Below, piece after piece: positions 45,001 to 51,876 of a stretch of 64,000 nucleotides of DNA. The number at the start of each line of letters is the position of its first letter. Position 1 is the stretch's first letter. The notes below the pieces were generated by a model that was given only the letters and a program-made list of their open reading frames with translations, made no database searches and was not told the DNA's origin. The DNA lies in NCBI GenBank assembly GCA_002723155.1, contig PBNO01000015.1, positions 62,001-126,000 of the forward strand, read 5' to 3'. Source of the stretch: Ponticaulis sp. (GTDB taxonomy: Bacteria > Pseudomonadota > Alphaproteobacteria > Caulobacterales > Hyphomonadaceae). A program made the position numbers and the translations under genes.

Positions 45001-45107
45001 TCAGCTTGTTCCTGAATGCGCTCGACGTCGTCCTGCGCATAAGCCAATGTTGGTTGAATAGCAAAAGCCAAAGCCGCCATAGAGGCGTACTTCAATCCAG
45101 CCCTCAT
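42045..45107 (-). CDS. TonB-dependent receptor 2
   Basis: A 1020-residue outer-membrane receptor. A signal peptide (cut after AYAQ near residue 25) is followed by QQVVVTGSAIRG, a plug domain with ALQFARELPQSGP, SFNLRGLGADKTLTLLNGRR and IPGIAIGRTEVLKDGAAVIYG. The barrel ends in TIEVGFKYTY. The family of large receptors with this NLRGLG...LLNGRR plug is common in Caulobacterales and Xanthomonadales; the ligand is unknown. ATG 45107 follows GGAGGAAATT. A TetR gene lies upstream on the same strand, with an inverted repeat between. The redox genes downstream hint at a shared alcohol or aromatic substrate. Confidence 0.93.
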   Translation of the reverse strand: MRAGLKYASMAALAFAIQPTLAYAQDDVERIQEQAEDEVFTQQQVVVTGSAIRGTPEDAALPVNVYSAEDLQLQGSPTALQFARELPQSGPTSGEANYFGGAELTGSPSFNLRGLGADKTLTLLNGRRMSENLSNIPGIAIGRTEVLKDGAAVIYGADAVGGVVNFITREGFTGFETTGNYMHVDGSDGEWDMGFIAGWGEGDTNFYIAAEWEHRSRLETEDRDWALVPYTENPTPWSFLTNLTGYLPQNTSLGIGNLNSFLNDFTQTSCEAVGGIYATDQTVTPVCLYNYASYYNLVEDQDIYRVYSQFDTVINENMNFHADFSYGQVDVPHVFGSPSLPTTQGPATTVGATFQYFVPSTNPYVAEFAARTGWDQSALYGLTNRYSAFLVRPFAHNGNPVMGRGEGFGSAASVSNQVWRMSAGIDGTLGDFFGRFSDIGYDVAVTYNSARSTNTNPDYLGYRLQEALNGFGGPNCAAADLDSSQLGTQNPAEAGQNGCLWYNPFASAFAEQPELGLANPNYVPGAENPDELVAWLFDERRDESTTESVTFDAVFDGVLPVELPGGTIGWAVGAQGRMVEFREFVPSELYNGATPCAWPVGQRPLPDTHPDFNGCTANEPGPYGFFGTNTPDYFDQQSYSFFAETNLPLTDDINVQAAVRREEFSGGLGATVYKVSGKWQLTDELAIRGSYGTNFQAPPISLAPGNIANLVRSYDVVNGAWLAATTVTLAGVEPEEAESWNIGAIWQSDGFASDHDLTIIVDYFDIHTMGEIGEIAPHNFIANAVFDPNDQYDLCSHPLINRVEFNGGCVQGTTTAADLNRVTTDFGNGSDQFTSGFDYQINYSFPIGAADASFGLTGTSITELMTSARVLDGFEVTPDDDRLGFLNFSSVGFSAPKHRINAFFNYNRGDHNARLTARYVSGLTDERGGVDPVGIIPGSAPPFTPDEFVGPFTRGNEIDSTLTFDFTYVYDLNDNLRLTGSMQNILDEDPPFVRAEFGYDPRMGVNALGRTIEVGFKYTY

Positions 45108-45203
45108 AATTTCCTCCACTTGTATTTTATATACAGACCCATTTTTTCGGGCCTTAAACACATTTAGAGGCATGACTGGTGAGAATGTAAATACCTATTA
45201 TGT

Positions 45204-45222
45204 TAGTGAACACCGTTCGCTA
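45204..45222. promoter_or_regulatory. TetR-type operator candidate before TonB receptor 2
   Basis: TAGTGAAC-ACC-GTTCGCTA is an 8+3+8 inverted repeat with one mismatch, 97 bases upstream of the receptor start. GTGAAC/GTTCNC half-sites are common for TetR proteins, and the only TetR gene in the window lies immediately upstream. Binding is inferred. Confidence 0.6.
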
Positions 45223-45276
45223 TATGCTGATATATTGTAGTAGTGTCGTTTTTATCACACAAACCTTGCCGTAAGG

Positions 45277-45939
45277 TCAGTTTTGGCGCGCCACTAAATC
45301 TTCGAACATCTGCAATTGGTAGGTTTTCAAAAGCTCTACGGCCGAATCGGCGCCTTCACGGCTCTCCTCACGTAAAGCGTCGATCGCAAGACCTCGTAAT
45401 GCCGCAGCGTAGAGCTGCACAAAGGCGTAAATCTTATCGCGCGCCTCATCGCCCGACATTCCGGCTGACTGGCACAGCCCCCAGACGCTTTCCTTATGGC
45501 GCTTATCGAGTTCGTCATTCATACGAACGAATTTCTCAGCCATGTCCGGATCGCTACGTGTGCTGAGCATAAGTTCGATTCGCGCGACGCCCGATGGCGA
45601 GACCATTGCTTCCCAGAGTACATCAATAAGTGCGAGAAACTTGTCCGTCGGCGTTTCCAGATTCGCCAGCCGCTCCCGATGCAATTCACCACGCATATCG
45701 CGCATGCGCTCTGCAGCTGCCATCATCAGATCCGCCTTGGTCGGGAAATGATGGAGCATTGCGCCCCGGCTCACGCCAGCGCGTTGCGCCACGACTGTGG
45801 TAGTCGTCTGGTGAAAGCCAATTTCGTGCAGAGATGCGATGGTTGCTTCAATCAGCTTTGCGCGCGTTCTGGCTGTCCGTTCGACATTTGGCACCCGCTT
45901 TCGCACGGCAGGCTTCACCGGTGTTTCGCTATTGGCCAT
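45277..45939 (-). CDS. TetR family transcriptional regulator
   Basis: The 220-residue protein has an N-terminal TetR DNA-binding domain: RTRAKLIEATIASLHEIGFHQTTTTVVAQRAGVSRGAMLHHFPTK (about residues 20-64), noted by its key helix GVSRGAMLHHFPTK. It then has a helical ligand-binding domain with VLWEAMVSPSGVARIELML. ATG 45939 (MANSETPV) is preceded by GAGGCAG; the longer frame runs into rlmE. It lies 40 bases after rlmE and 170 bases before the receptor gene, which it probably controls through the repeat at 45204. Confidence 0.9.
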   Translation of the reverse strand: MANSETPVKPAVRKRVPNVERTARTRAKLIEATIASLHEIGFHQTTTTVVAQRAGVSRGAMLHHFPTKADLMMAAAERMRDMRGELHRERLANLETPTDKFLALIDVLWEAMVSPSGVARIELMLSTRSDPDMAEKFVRMNDELDKRHKESVWGLCQSAGMSGDEARDKIYAFVQLYAAALRGLAIDALREESREGADSAVELLKTYQLQMFEDLVARQN

Positions 45940-45979
45940 TGATTCTGCCTCACTTGATTTCACCGCGCCACGCCCTGGG

Positions 45980-46699
45980 CTACGTCTTACGCTTGCCCTT
46001 AAACCCTTTGGCGAGGACATAAATTTCGGGCGAATGTGCCCGACTCGCCGGCGGTTTGGCATGCTTAACTTCGGTGAAGTTCGCCTTCAGCCGCTCCAGA
46101 AGTTCGGGGCTGGTTCCGCCCTGAAACACTTTTGAACAGAACGTCCCACCCGGCTTGAGCACATCCAGCGCGAAATCTACCGCAAGCTCGACCAGTGCCA
46201 CCGTTCGAAGGTGATCGGTCTGCCTGTGGCCAGTCGTATTCGCCGCCATGTCAGAGAGCACAACGTCCGCGAGGCCACCCAGCTCACCTTCGAGCTGTTT
46301 CATAATAGCCGCGTCAGCCACATCGCCCTGCAACAGCACAGCGCCGACAATCGGTTCGATCTCGAGCAGGTCGATACCAACCACTTTGGACGCTCCGAGC
46401 GACAATGCGACCTGTACCCAGCCACCAGGCGCGGCGCCAAGGTCAACGACCGCATCACCTTTCTTGATGATCTCAAACCGTTCCTGAAGCTCATTGAGCT
46501 TGAAGGCCGCACGCGAGCGATATCCCGCATCCTGCGCTTTCTTTACGTATGGATCAGAAAGCTGGCGTTCGATCCAGCGTTTGGAGCTTTCGGTTCGCGC
46601 ATTATAGGCGGGGGTTTTCTTCTTCGCGGTTCGACCAGCAGAGCCTTTTCCAGCTCCGATGCCTTTGCCGTTCCAGCGACGTTTTCCATCATCAGCCAA
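45980..46699 (-). CDS. rlmE: 23S rRNA 2'-O-ribose methyltransferase (uridine 2552)
   Basis: RlmE (FtsJ/RrmJ) methylates U2552 in the ribosomal A loop. The 239 residues show a basic N-terminal tail, SDPYVKKAQDAGYRSRAAFKL with the catalytic Lys, the SAM site VVDLGAAPGGW, VLSDMAANTTGH with the catalytic Asp, and KVFQGG. The start is read as TTG 46699: it has an ideal AAGGAGG six bases before it, and no in-frame ATG nearby has one. The gene overlaps the ppx stop by 8 bases. Confidence 0.93.
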   Translation of the reverse strand: MADDGKRRWNGKGIGAGKGSAGRTAKKKTPAYNARTESSKRWIERQLSDPYVKKAQDAGYRSRAAFKLNELQERFEIIKKGDAVVDLGAAPGGWVQVALSLGASKVVGIDLLEIEPIVGAVLLQGDVADAAIMKQLEGELGGLADVVLSDMAANTTGHRQTDHLRTVALVELAVDFALDVLKPGGTFCSKVFQGGTSPELLERLKANFTEVKHAKPPASRAHSPEIYVLAKGFKGKRKT

Positions 46700-47822
46700 G
46701 ATCGGCCTCCTTCTCAGGCGGTGCGTCAGACGAGTCGCCTTCCTGATCATTTTTAGATTTGCGGCGCCGTTTGCGCGGCGGCTTCCCGTGAATCAGCGAC
46801 ATAAGCAGGCCTTCTCGAAGGCCACGGTCAGCCACACGCATCTGCTCGCACGGCCAGAGCTCCCAAATGGCTTCCAGAATCGCACACCCTGAAAGCACAA
46901 GGTCTGAACGACCATCACCAATACAGCCGATCTGTGCCCGCCCCTCCTTGGTCAGTGAAGACAGACGCTGACGCGCAGCCAATGCGTCCTCGCGGGCAAA
47001 CATGCTGCCATCGACGATTGACCGGATATACTTATCCAGATCGAGATGTACCGCACACAGGCTGGTCACAGTGCCGCTTGTACCAATCAGATGACCACGA
47101 TTTTCCTTAAAGGTTTCAGAGAAGTCCTGCCCTCTCTTAAACTCCTGAAGCATATTTTTCGCATACGCCAGCATCTCCGGATACCAGTCCGGATCCCCCG
47201 GCCGTTCGGGGAACTGTTCTGACAAGGTGACGACGCCCAAAGGAAAGCTCGCCCACGCGATCATCGGCGTTTTTTCCAGCGAGTTTTTCAAACCGCGCTT
47301 CTTCGCTTTGGCGATATCAACCCAGCACAGCTCGGTTGAGCCGCCACCGATATCCACGACGAGCGCGACTTCTTTATCATTCTCCAGAAGATCGAGCGCG
47401 CCGGTGACAGCCAGACGCGCCTCCTCTTTCGGAGAAATAATCTTGAAGGATAGACCGACTTCTTTCTGAACGCGCTCAATGAATTCGCGACCGTTCGTTG
47501 CCGCACGGCACGCCTGTGTTGCGATGCACTTGAGCCGCTTCACATTATGGTTCTTGAGTTTGTCACGAATGACGGAAAGCGCCCTTATGGTGCGCTCAAT
47601 CGCATCTTCAGACAGCATGCCTGAAGATGTGAGACCTTCGCCCAGACGGACGATCTGAGAATATGAGTCGACAACCCGAAACCGCCGGCCTTTTTCTTCT
47701 GCGACCAGCAGACGACAATTATTCGTACCCAGATCAATAGCCGCGTATACGGGCTTGCGATCAGGCTTTTTTTGTTTCGGCCGCCGACGCCTCTTCTTTT
47801 GAGACGCTTTGGAGGTGAGCAT
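46692..47822 (-). CDS. ppx: Ppx/GppA phosphatase family protein
   Basis: A 376-residue exopolyphosphatase/guanosine pentaphosphatase family member of the short alphaproteobacterial form, which lacks the C-terminal HD-like domain of long Ppx. Motifs: a basic N-terminal tail, AAIDLGTNNCRLLVAE (phosphate loop 1), VARQACR-like IATQACRAATNG, VVDIGGGSTEL (loop 2), WASFPLGVV and IGTSGTVTSL. The C-terminus is rich in Lys/Arg, then acidic. It may act on polyphosphate or (p)ppGpp. Pairing with rlmE is common in this class. Confidence 0.9.
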   Translation of the reverse strand: MLTSKASQKKRRRRPKQKKPDRKPVYAAIDLGTNNCRLLVAEEKGRRFRVVDSYSQIVRLGEGLTSSGMLSEDAIERTIRALSVIRDKLKNHNVKRLKCIATQACRAATNGREFIERVQKEVGLSFKIISPKEEARLAVTGALDLLENDKEVALVVDIGGGSTELCWVDIAKAKKRGLKNSLEKTPMIAWASFPLGVVTLSEQFPERPGDPDWYPEMLAYAKNMLQEFKRGQDFSETFKENRGHLIGTSGTVTSLCAVHLDLDKYIRSIVDGSMFAREDALAARQRLSSLTKEGRAQIGCIGDGRSDLVLSGCAILEAIWELWPCEQMRVADRGLREGLLMSLIHGKPPRKRRRKSKNDQEGDSSDAPPEKEADLG

Positions 47823-47953
47823 AGTACCGCTCTGAATGCTTAAGTTGCGACCAGACTAGCAGACGTGATGCAGAAGCAAAAGCTCTGACATCTTGTTGAG
47901 TGAGGTTGCTGCATCTATCTTTATAGAGAACCGAAGTGACGAGGTTGTTCAAA

Positions 47954-48283
47954 ATGACAGATCGCATGGCAAAGTTTCAGATCGGCCAGGTCGTCAAGCA
48001 CCGTCTCTACCCTTTCCGAGGCGTGATCTTTGACGTCGACCCGGAATTCTCCAACTCCGACGAGTGGTGGGAATCAATTCCGGAGAATGTACGGCCAAGT
48101 AAGGACCAGCCTTTCTATCACTTGCTCGCGGAGAACGAGCAAAGCCATTACGTGGCTTATGTCTCTGAACAGAACTTGCTGGATGACGCTGATGGCGGCC
48201 CTGTTGACCATCCGCAAATCAGCGAAATTTTTATGGAGCAGGATGGACAGGCTTACAGGGTCCGGCCCGAACTGGCTAACTAA
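47954..48283 (+). CDS. hspQ: Heat shock protein HspQ
   Basis: The 109-residue protein is HspQ (YccV-like): AKFQIGQVVKHRLYPFRGVIFDVDPEF, noted by its hallmark RLYPFRGVI, then PFYHLLAENE and YVAYVSEQNLL. HspQ binds hemimethylated DNA in E. coli and acts as a specificity-enhancing factor for Lon protease in enterics. ATG 47954 is preferred over GTG 47936 because of the GAGG upstream and the usual family length. A strong terminator follows. Confidence 0.93.
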   Translation: MTDRMAKFQIGQVVKHRLYPFRGVIFDVDPEFSNSDEWWESIPENVRPSKDQPFYHLLAENEQSHYVAYVSEQNLLDDADGGPVDHPQISEIFMEQDGQAYRVRPELAN

Positions 48284-48294
48284 TCTGAAGAAAC

Positions 48295-48320
48295 AAAGCC
48301 CGGCCCAGCGCCGGGCTTTT
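48295..48320 (+). terminator. Terminator of hspQ
   Basis: AAAGCCCGGC (48295-48304) pairs with GCCGGGCTTT (48310-48319) around CCAGC, ending in a T tract. It lies 12 bases past the stop codon. Confidence 0.95.
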
Positions 48321-48433
48321 TATATGCCTGTTCCCCGAAATCGTTCGCCCAAGGCTTGCTAACTCGCCGAACACAACCCAGATTACACATATGTAATGCT
48401 CGTAGGGGTACGGCGGCATCGGCTGGGAGATCG

Positions 48434-48694
48434 ATGTTGAAGCATAACAAAAACAAAGAAGTCTACGACCGCATGCGTGCGCGCCGGGCCCGATACATGA
48501 AACGCAAGTCCGGCGTCGCAAGAGACGGCCGGTCCTTCCCGATCGGTACTCACTCCTCTGAAGCAGCAGAAGCAACCGGAGAAGCCGGAGATGGTGGCCG
48601 TGGTGATCCATCAATCTGGATATATCTGGTTCTGCTCGTCGTCTTCTTCGTCATCCTGTTTGGCGGAATGATTGGTGATGGACCAAACACCTGA
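48434..48694 (+). CDS. Small single-span membrane protein
   Basis: An 86-residue protein that I do not recognise. It has a basic N-terminal stretch (YDRMRARRARYMKRKSG), a Gly/Glu/Ala-rich middle, and one C-terminal membrane segment (IWIYLVLLVVFFVILFGGMI, about residues 61-80). By the positive-inside rule the long N-terminus should be cytoplasmic, giving a tail-anchored layout. ATG 48434 follows GGGAGATCG. It lies alone between two terminators, so it has its own promoter. Confidence 0.75.
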   Translation: MLKHNKNKEVYDRMRARRARYMKRKSGVARDGRSFPIGTHSSEAAEATGEAGDGGRGDPSIWIYLVLLVVFFVILFGGMIGDGPNT

Positions 48695-48711
48695 CGCTGA
48701 CTCTCAAACAA

Positions 48712-48737
48712 AAAAGGGGAGCCGAAGCTCCCCTTTT
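48712..48737. terminator. Bidirectional terminator
   Basis: AAAAGGGGAGC (48712-48722) pairs perfectly with GCTCCCCTTTT (48727-48737) around CGAA. It serves the small membrane protein on the plus strand and the acyl-CoA dehydrogenase on the minus strand. Confidence 0.95.
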
Positions 48738-48758
48738 CCAAATCAGATTTGCTGACCG

Positions 48759-49919
48759 TTAGATCTGACCGTCTTTAGCCAGTTTCGCGAGGCCACGACC
48801 GATAACGATCTGCTGGATTTGCGTTGTACCTTCATAGAGACGGAAGATACGTACATCGCGGTAGAAGCGCTCGATACCGTAATCAGCGATATAACCTGCA
48901 CCACCGAAGACCTGAACCGCACGGTCAGCGACACGACCAACCATCTCAGACGCAAACATCTTACAGCTCGCGGCCAGCAAAGTTACGTTCTCGCCGCGGT
49001 CACGCTTTTGCGCCGCATCAAGCACCATGCAGCGCGCCGCATACGCTTCAGCGTAGCTGTCAGCCATCATTGCCTGCACCAGCTGGTGGTTCGCAATCGG
49101 CTCACCAAACTGCTTACGTTCAACAGCGTAGTTCGTCATTTCTGAGATGAGGCGTTCTGCAACGCCAGTACAAACCGCCGAGATGTGCAGACGACCACGG
49201 TCGAGGACGGACATAGCAACTTTAAAGCCGTCGCCCTCTTCGCCGAGACGGTTCGCTACAGGCACGCGTGCATTGTCGAAGATCACGTCACACACGTGCG
49301 CGCCCTGCTGGCCCATCTTCTTCTCAGGCTTACCAATCGTCACGCCCGGAGTCGTCGTTTCAACTAGGAAGGACGACAGGCCTTTGCCGCCAGGTGTGTT
49401 CTGGTCTGTACGCGCCATCACCGTCAGAAGGTCGGCTTTGTTTGCGTTTGTGATGTAACGCTTCGTACCGTTCAGAATGTAATGGTCGCCATCACGCTCT
49501 GCGCGTGTCTTTACGCTGCCCGCATCGGAACCGGCTTCAGGCTCCGTGAGACAGAAAGACGTAATAACTTCTCCGCTCGCGATTTTCGGCAGCCACTGCG
49601 CTTTCTGTTCGTCATTGCCCCACATGACGAGGCCCTGGGAACCGATGCCGATATTTGTGCCCGCGACGGAACGGAATGCAGGAGATGTCTGGCCGAGCTC
49701 AAGCGCGACAAGCACTTCTTCTTCCATGTTGAGGCCAAGGCCGCCAAACTCTTCAGGAATGGAAATACCAAACAGGCCGAGCTCTTTCATGCCGTCGACG
49801 ACGTCCTGTGGAACAGCGTCTTCTTCAGCAACCTGACCTTCAATCGGTTTGCACTGCTCGTCGACGAAACGACGAACCATCTCAATCAGCGCATCCCGTG
49901 TTTCCTGATCATATGCCAT
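48759..49919 (-). CDS. Acyl-CoA dehydrogenase
   Basis: A 386-residue FAD enzyme that inserts the alpha-beta double bond of an acyl-CoA. Motifs: EFGGLGLNMEEE, the FAD/substrate-site block SFCLTEPEAGSDAGSVKTRA, YILNGTKRYITNA, DRGRLHISAV, RKQFGEPIANHQ, QVFGGAGYIADYGIER and RDVRIFRLYEGTTQIQ with the catalytic Glu in LYEGT. It stands alone, with a terminator behind and a 15-base palindrome (49963) 44 bases before the ATG, which suggests dedicated repression. Chain-length specificity cannot be judged. Confidence 0.94.
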   Translation of the reverse strand: MAYDQETRDALIEMVRRFVDEQCKPIEGQVAEEDAVPQDVVDGMKELGLFGISIPEEFGGLGLNMEEEVLVALELGQTSPAFRSVAGTNIGIGSQGLVMWGNDEQKAQWLPKIASGEVITSFCLTEPEAGSDAGSVKTRAERDGDHYILNGTKRYITNANKADLLTVMARTDQNTPGGKGLSSFLVETTTPGVTIGKPEKKMGQQGAHVCDVIFDNARVPVANRLGEEGDGFKVAMSVLDRGRLHISAVCTGVAERLISEMTNYAVERKQFGEPIANHQLVQAMMADSYAEAYAARCMVLDAAQKRDRGENVTLLAASCKMFASEMVGRVADRAVQVFGGAGYIADYGIERFYRDVRIFRLYEGTTQIQQIVIGRGLAKLAKDGQI

Positions 49920-49962
49920 TTACGTGTTTCTCCCGCGCAACTTTTATATAGCGACTTTGATA

Positions 49963-49977
49963 TAGTGTCGGACACTA
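49963..49977. promoter_or_regulatory. Palindromic operator candidate before the acyl-CoA dehydrogenase
   Basis: TAGTGTC-G-GACACTA is a perfect 7+1+7 palindrome, 44 bases upstream of the dehydrogenase start and next to a TATATAG-like AT-rich stretch. This is the size and placement of a TetR- or MarR-type operator. The regulator is not identified. Confidence 0.6.
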
Positions 49978-50049
49978 ACTAGAACTGCAGGCATAATATG
50001 ACAATGGGAAAGGCGGCCCGGATTAAACGTGAAAATATTTTCACTTGCC

Positions 50050-50078
50050 GAAAAACGATAATTGATGTATCGTTTTTC
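50050..50078. repeat. Inverted repeat before the GIN lipoprotein gene
   Basis: GAAAAACGATA (50050-50060) pairs perfectly with TATCGTTTTTC (50068-50078) around seven bases, 20 bases before the ATG of the GIN-domain gene. It may be an operator, or a hairpin in the leader of the GIN gene. Confidence 0.6.
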
Positions 50079-50097
50079 AATAATTCGGAGACCCCTG

Positions 50098-50682
50098 ATG
50101 AAACTCATTCCAATTCTGCTCGCTGCCACACTCCTGTCCGGCTGTATCGTCATCAATGCTGACGACGACGATCTTGATCTTGTGGGCTCCCAGAATATTA
50201 CTCAATCAAATTTTGATGGCCTCGAACTTCGTGGTGGCGGCGACGTCCACATCCAGCACGGCCGCACATTCGCTGTGAATCGGGAAGCTGAAGCGGAAGG
50301 CTGGCTTGTGGGCCTGGATGGCGACACGCTGGTTCTTGAATGCGACCGCCAGTGCCGTGACAACAACGCAGACACAATCGTGGTCACTCTCCCATCCATC
50401 GATAACATAGCGATCACTGGCGGCGGCGACATGATGATTGATGGCGACTTCCCGAATACAAACGAGCTGAACATCGCCCTCGTCGGTGGCGGCGACATTG
50501 ACGCGCGTTCCGTACAGGCAAACGAAGTGAACATTTCGATTGTTGGTGGCGGCGAAATTGACGTAGCGGCAGCGACAGAGCTGAATGTCTCCATCATTGG
50601 CGGCGGCGAAATCGGCTATGTCGGTTCACCTGAAGTGAACCGCAGCGTGATCGGCGGCGGTCAGGTTCGCCAGATCCGCTAG
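50098..50682 (+). CDS. GIN-domain (DUF2807-like) lipoprotein
   Basis: A 194-residue exported lipoprotein (lipobox LLSGC, Cys near residue 16). The mature part is a head-GIN domain: GLELRGGGDVHIQHG, a short insertion with a Cys pair (LECDRQC), then beta-helical repeats each bearing a GGGD or GGGE turn (ITGGGDMMI, LVGGGDIDA, IVGGGEIDV, IIGGGEIGY, VIGGGQVRQ). At least six such turns occur. Such proteins are predicted beta-solenoids, possibly adhesive or envelope-associated; the function is unknown. ATG 50098 follows GGAGACCCCTG. Confidence 0.87.
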   Translation: MKLIPILLAATLLSGCIVINADDDDLDLVGSQNITQSNFDGLELRGGGDVHIQHGRTFAVNREAEAEGWLVGLDGDTLVLECDRQCRDNNADTIVVTLPSIDNIAITGGGDMMIDGDFPNTNELNIALVGGGDIDARSVQANEVNISIVGGGEIDVAAATELNVSIIGGGEIGYVGSPEVNRSVIGGGQVRQIR

Positions 50683-50714
50683 AGGCCTAGACCTCACTCT
50701 TTTGAGAACTTAAA

Positions 50715-50747
50715 GACGGTCCTGATTCTAACGAACAGGGCCGTTTT
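50715..50747 (+). terminator. Terminator of the GIN lipoprotein gene
   Basis: GACGGTCCTG pairs with CAGGGCCGTT, including G-T pairs, and is followed by TTTTCT. It ends 2 bases before the start codon of the hotdog thioesterase. Confidence 0.75.
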
Positions 50748-50749
50748 CT

Positions 50750-51190
50750 ATGGGGTATACACTAAAGACCGAGGGTGAATTTGCAGGCTGGCATTATTGG
50801 GATGGCGACGCCTATGAATCCCAGCTGGTCGGTCCGTTCTACATGAAAAAAGACGACAACGGCGAAATGGTTGGCGCCTTCCGCGCTGAGCCTCGCCACA
50901 TGAACGGCCACGGCAATATGCATGGCGGCTGCATGATGTCTTTCGCCGATTTCGGACTGTTCGTCATCACCGATGAGATCATCAATGATGAGACGCCGGG
51001 CGTGACGCTTTCCATGAATTCTGAATTCCTCAGCGCCGCGTCCGTCGGTGACCTTATGGAAGTGCGCGGTGAAGTTCTGAAAGCAGGCCGTTCAGTTGTG
51101 TTTGTACGCGGTGTCGTCACCGCCAACGGAACGCCCTGCCTCAATTTTTCAGGAACAATCAAAATCCTGCGTAAGCGGCCAAACAGCTAG
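50750..51190 (+). CDS. Hotdog-fold thioesterase (PaaI-like)
   Basis: The 146 residues form a single hotdog domain of the PaaI/4HBT group. The catalytic region HGNMHGGCMMSFADFGLF (His-Gly-Gly loop and Asp on the central helix) is clear, followed by SMNSEFLSAASVGDLMEVRGEVLKAGRSVVFVRG, noted by its key piece EFLSAASVGD. Such enzymes hydrolyse acyl-CoA thioesters. ATG 50750 directly follows the T tract of the previous terminator and has no ribosome site, so the mRNA may be nearly leaderless. It converges on the GST gene with a 4-base overlap. Confidence 0.88.
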   Translation: MGYTLKTEGEFAGWHYWDGDAYESQLVGPFYMKKDDNGEMVGAFRAEPRHMNGHGNMHGGCMMSFADFGLFVITDEIINDETPGVTLSMNSEFLSAASVGDLMEVRGEVLKAGRSVVFVRGVVTANGTPCLNFSGTIKILRKRPNS

Positions 51191-51807
51191 TCTTTGGCTG
51201 CCATAGGGCGCGCCTGCATGGTCTCGAACCAGCGGGACAGATTAGGCCGCCCTTCCCAGAGTTTGCAGCGCATATACAGGCCGAAATTCATGCAGATAAA
51301 CAGCGTGATATCGGCATTGGTGAAACGGTCACCAGCAACGAACTCGGTCCGCTCCAGAACACGGTCAAAATAATCAGCCGTCTTCAGCGCCTGCTCTTCT
51401 GACATCTCAGACCATTCTTTGGATTGCTTCGCTTCCAGAGCCGCAGCGCGTGGGTGGCCATGACGGAACCAGCCCGCAATCGACATCATCAGCATGAGCT
51501 CTACACGGCGATCCCACATTTCAATCTGTGCGCGCTCAAGACCATCGCGCCCCATCAGGTTCGGCTCGGGAAACACGCTTTCCAGATAAGTACAGATGGC
51601 CCGGCTCTCGCCAATCACTGTGCCATCATCCAGCTTCAGAGATGGCACGCGTGCAAGCTCGTTCACAGACTTATAGTCGGAACTGCGGTGCTCACCTTCC
51701 AGGAGCGCAAGCTCGATGATTTCGACCTCATCAAGCTTGCCCTTCTCTTTCAGGAAGAAGGTAACGCGATCCGGATTCGGTGCGCCTTTGGCACTATATA
51801 ATTTCAT
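51187..51807 (-). CDS. Glutathione S-transferase family protein
   Basis: A 206-residue protein with an N-terminal thioredoxin-like domain (MKLYSAKGAPNPDRVTFFLKEKG, key piece GAPNPDRVTFFL). It has the conserved cis-Pro in ARVPSLKLDDGTVIGESRAICTYLE, which also holds the Glu-Ser glutathione-contact pair, and a helical C-terminal domain with FTNADITLFICMNF. The usual catalytic Ser/Tyr/Cys at the first helix is not obvious; Ser 5 is a possible candidate. ATG 51807 follows GGGAG at 8 bases; a GTG three codons upstream is less likely. Confidence 0.9.
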   Translation of the reverse strand: MKLYSAKGAPNPDRVTFFLKEKGKLDEVEIIELALLEGEHRSSDYKSVNELARVPSLKLDDGTVIGESRAICTYLESVFPEPNLMGRDGLERAQIEMWDRRVELMLMMSIAGWFRHGHPRAAALEAKQSKEWSEMSEEQALKTADYFDRVLERTEFVAGDRFTNADITLFICMNFGLYMRCKLWEGRPNLSRWFETMQARPMAAKD

Positions 51808-51876
51808 ATGTTTCACTCCCAGTGACTGTTTAGACAGTCGGTCCGGACGTGAAGTTTTTCAACCCGTCACGCAGCG

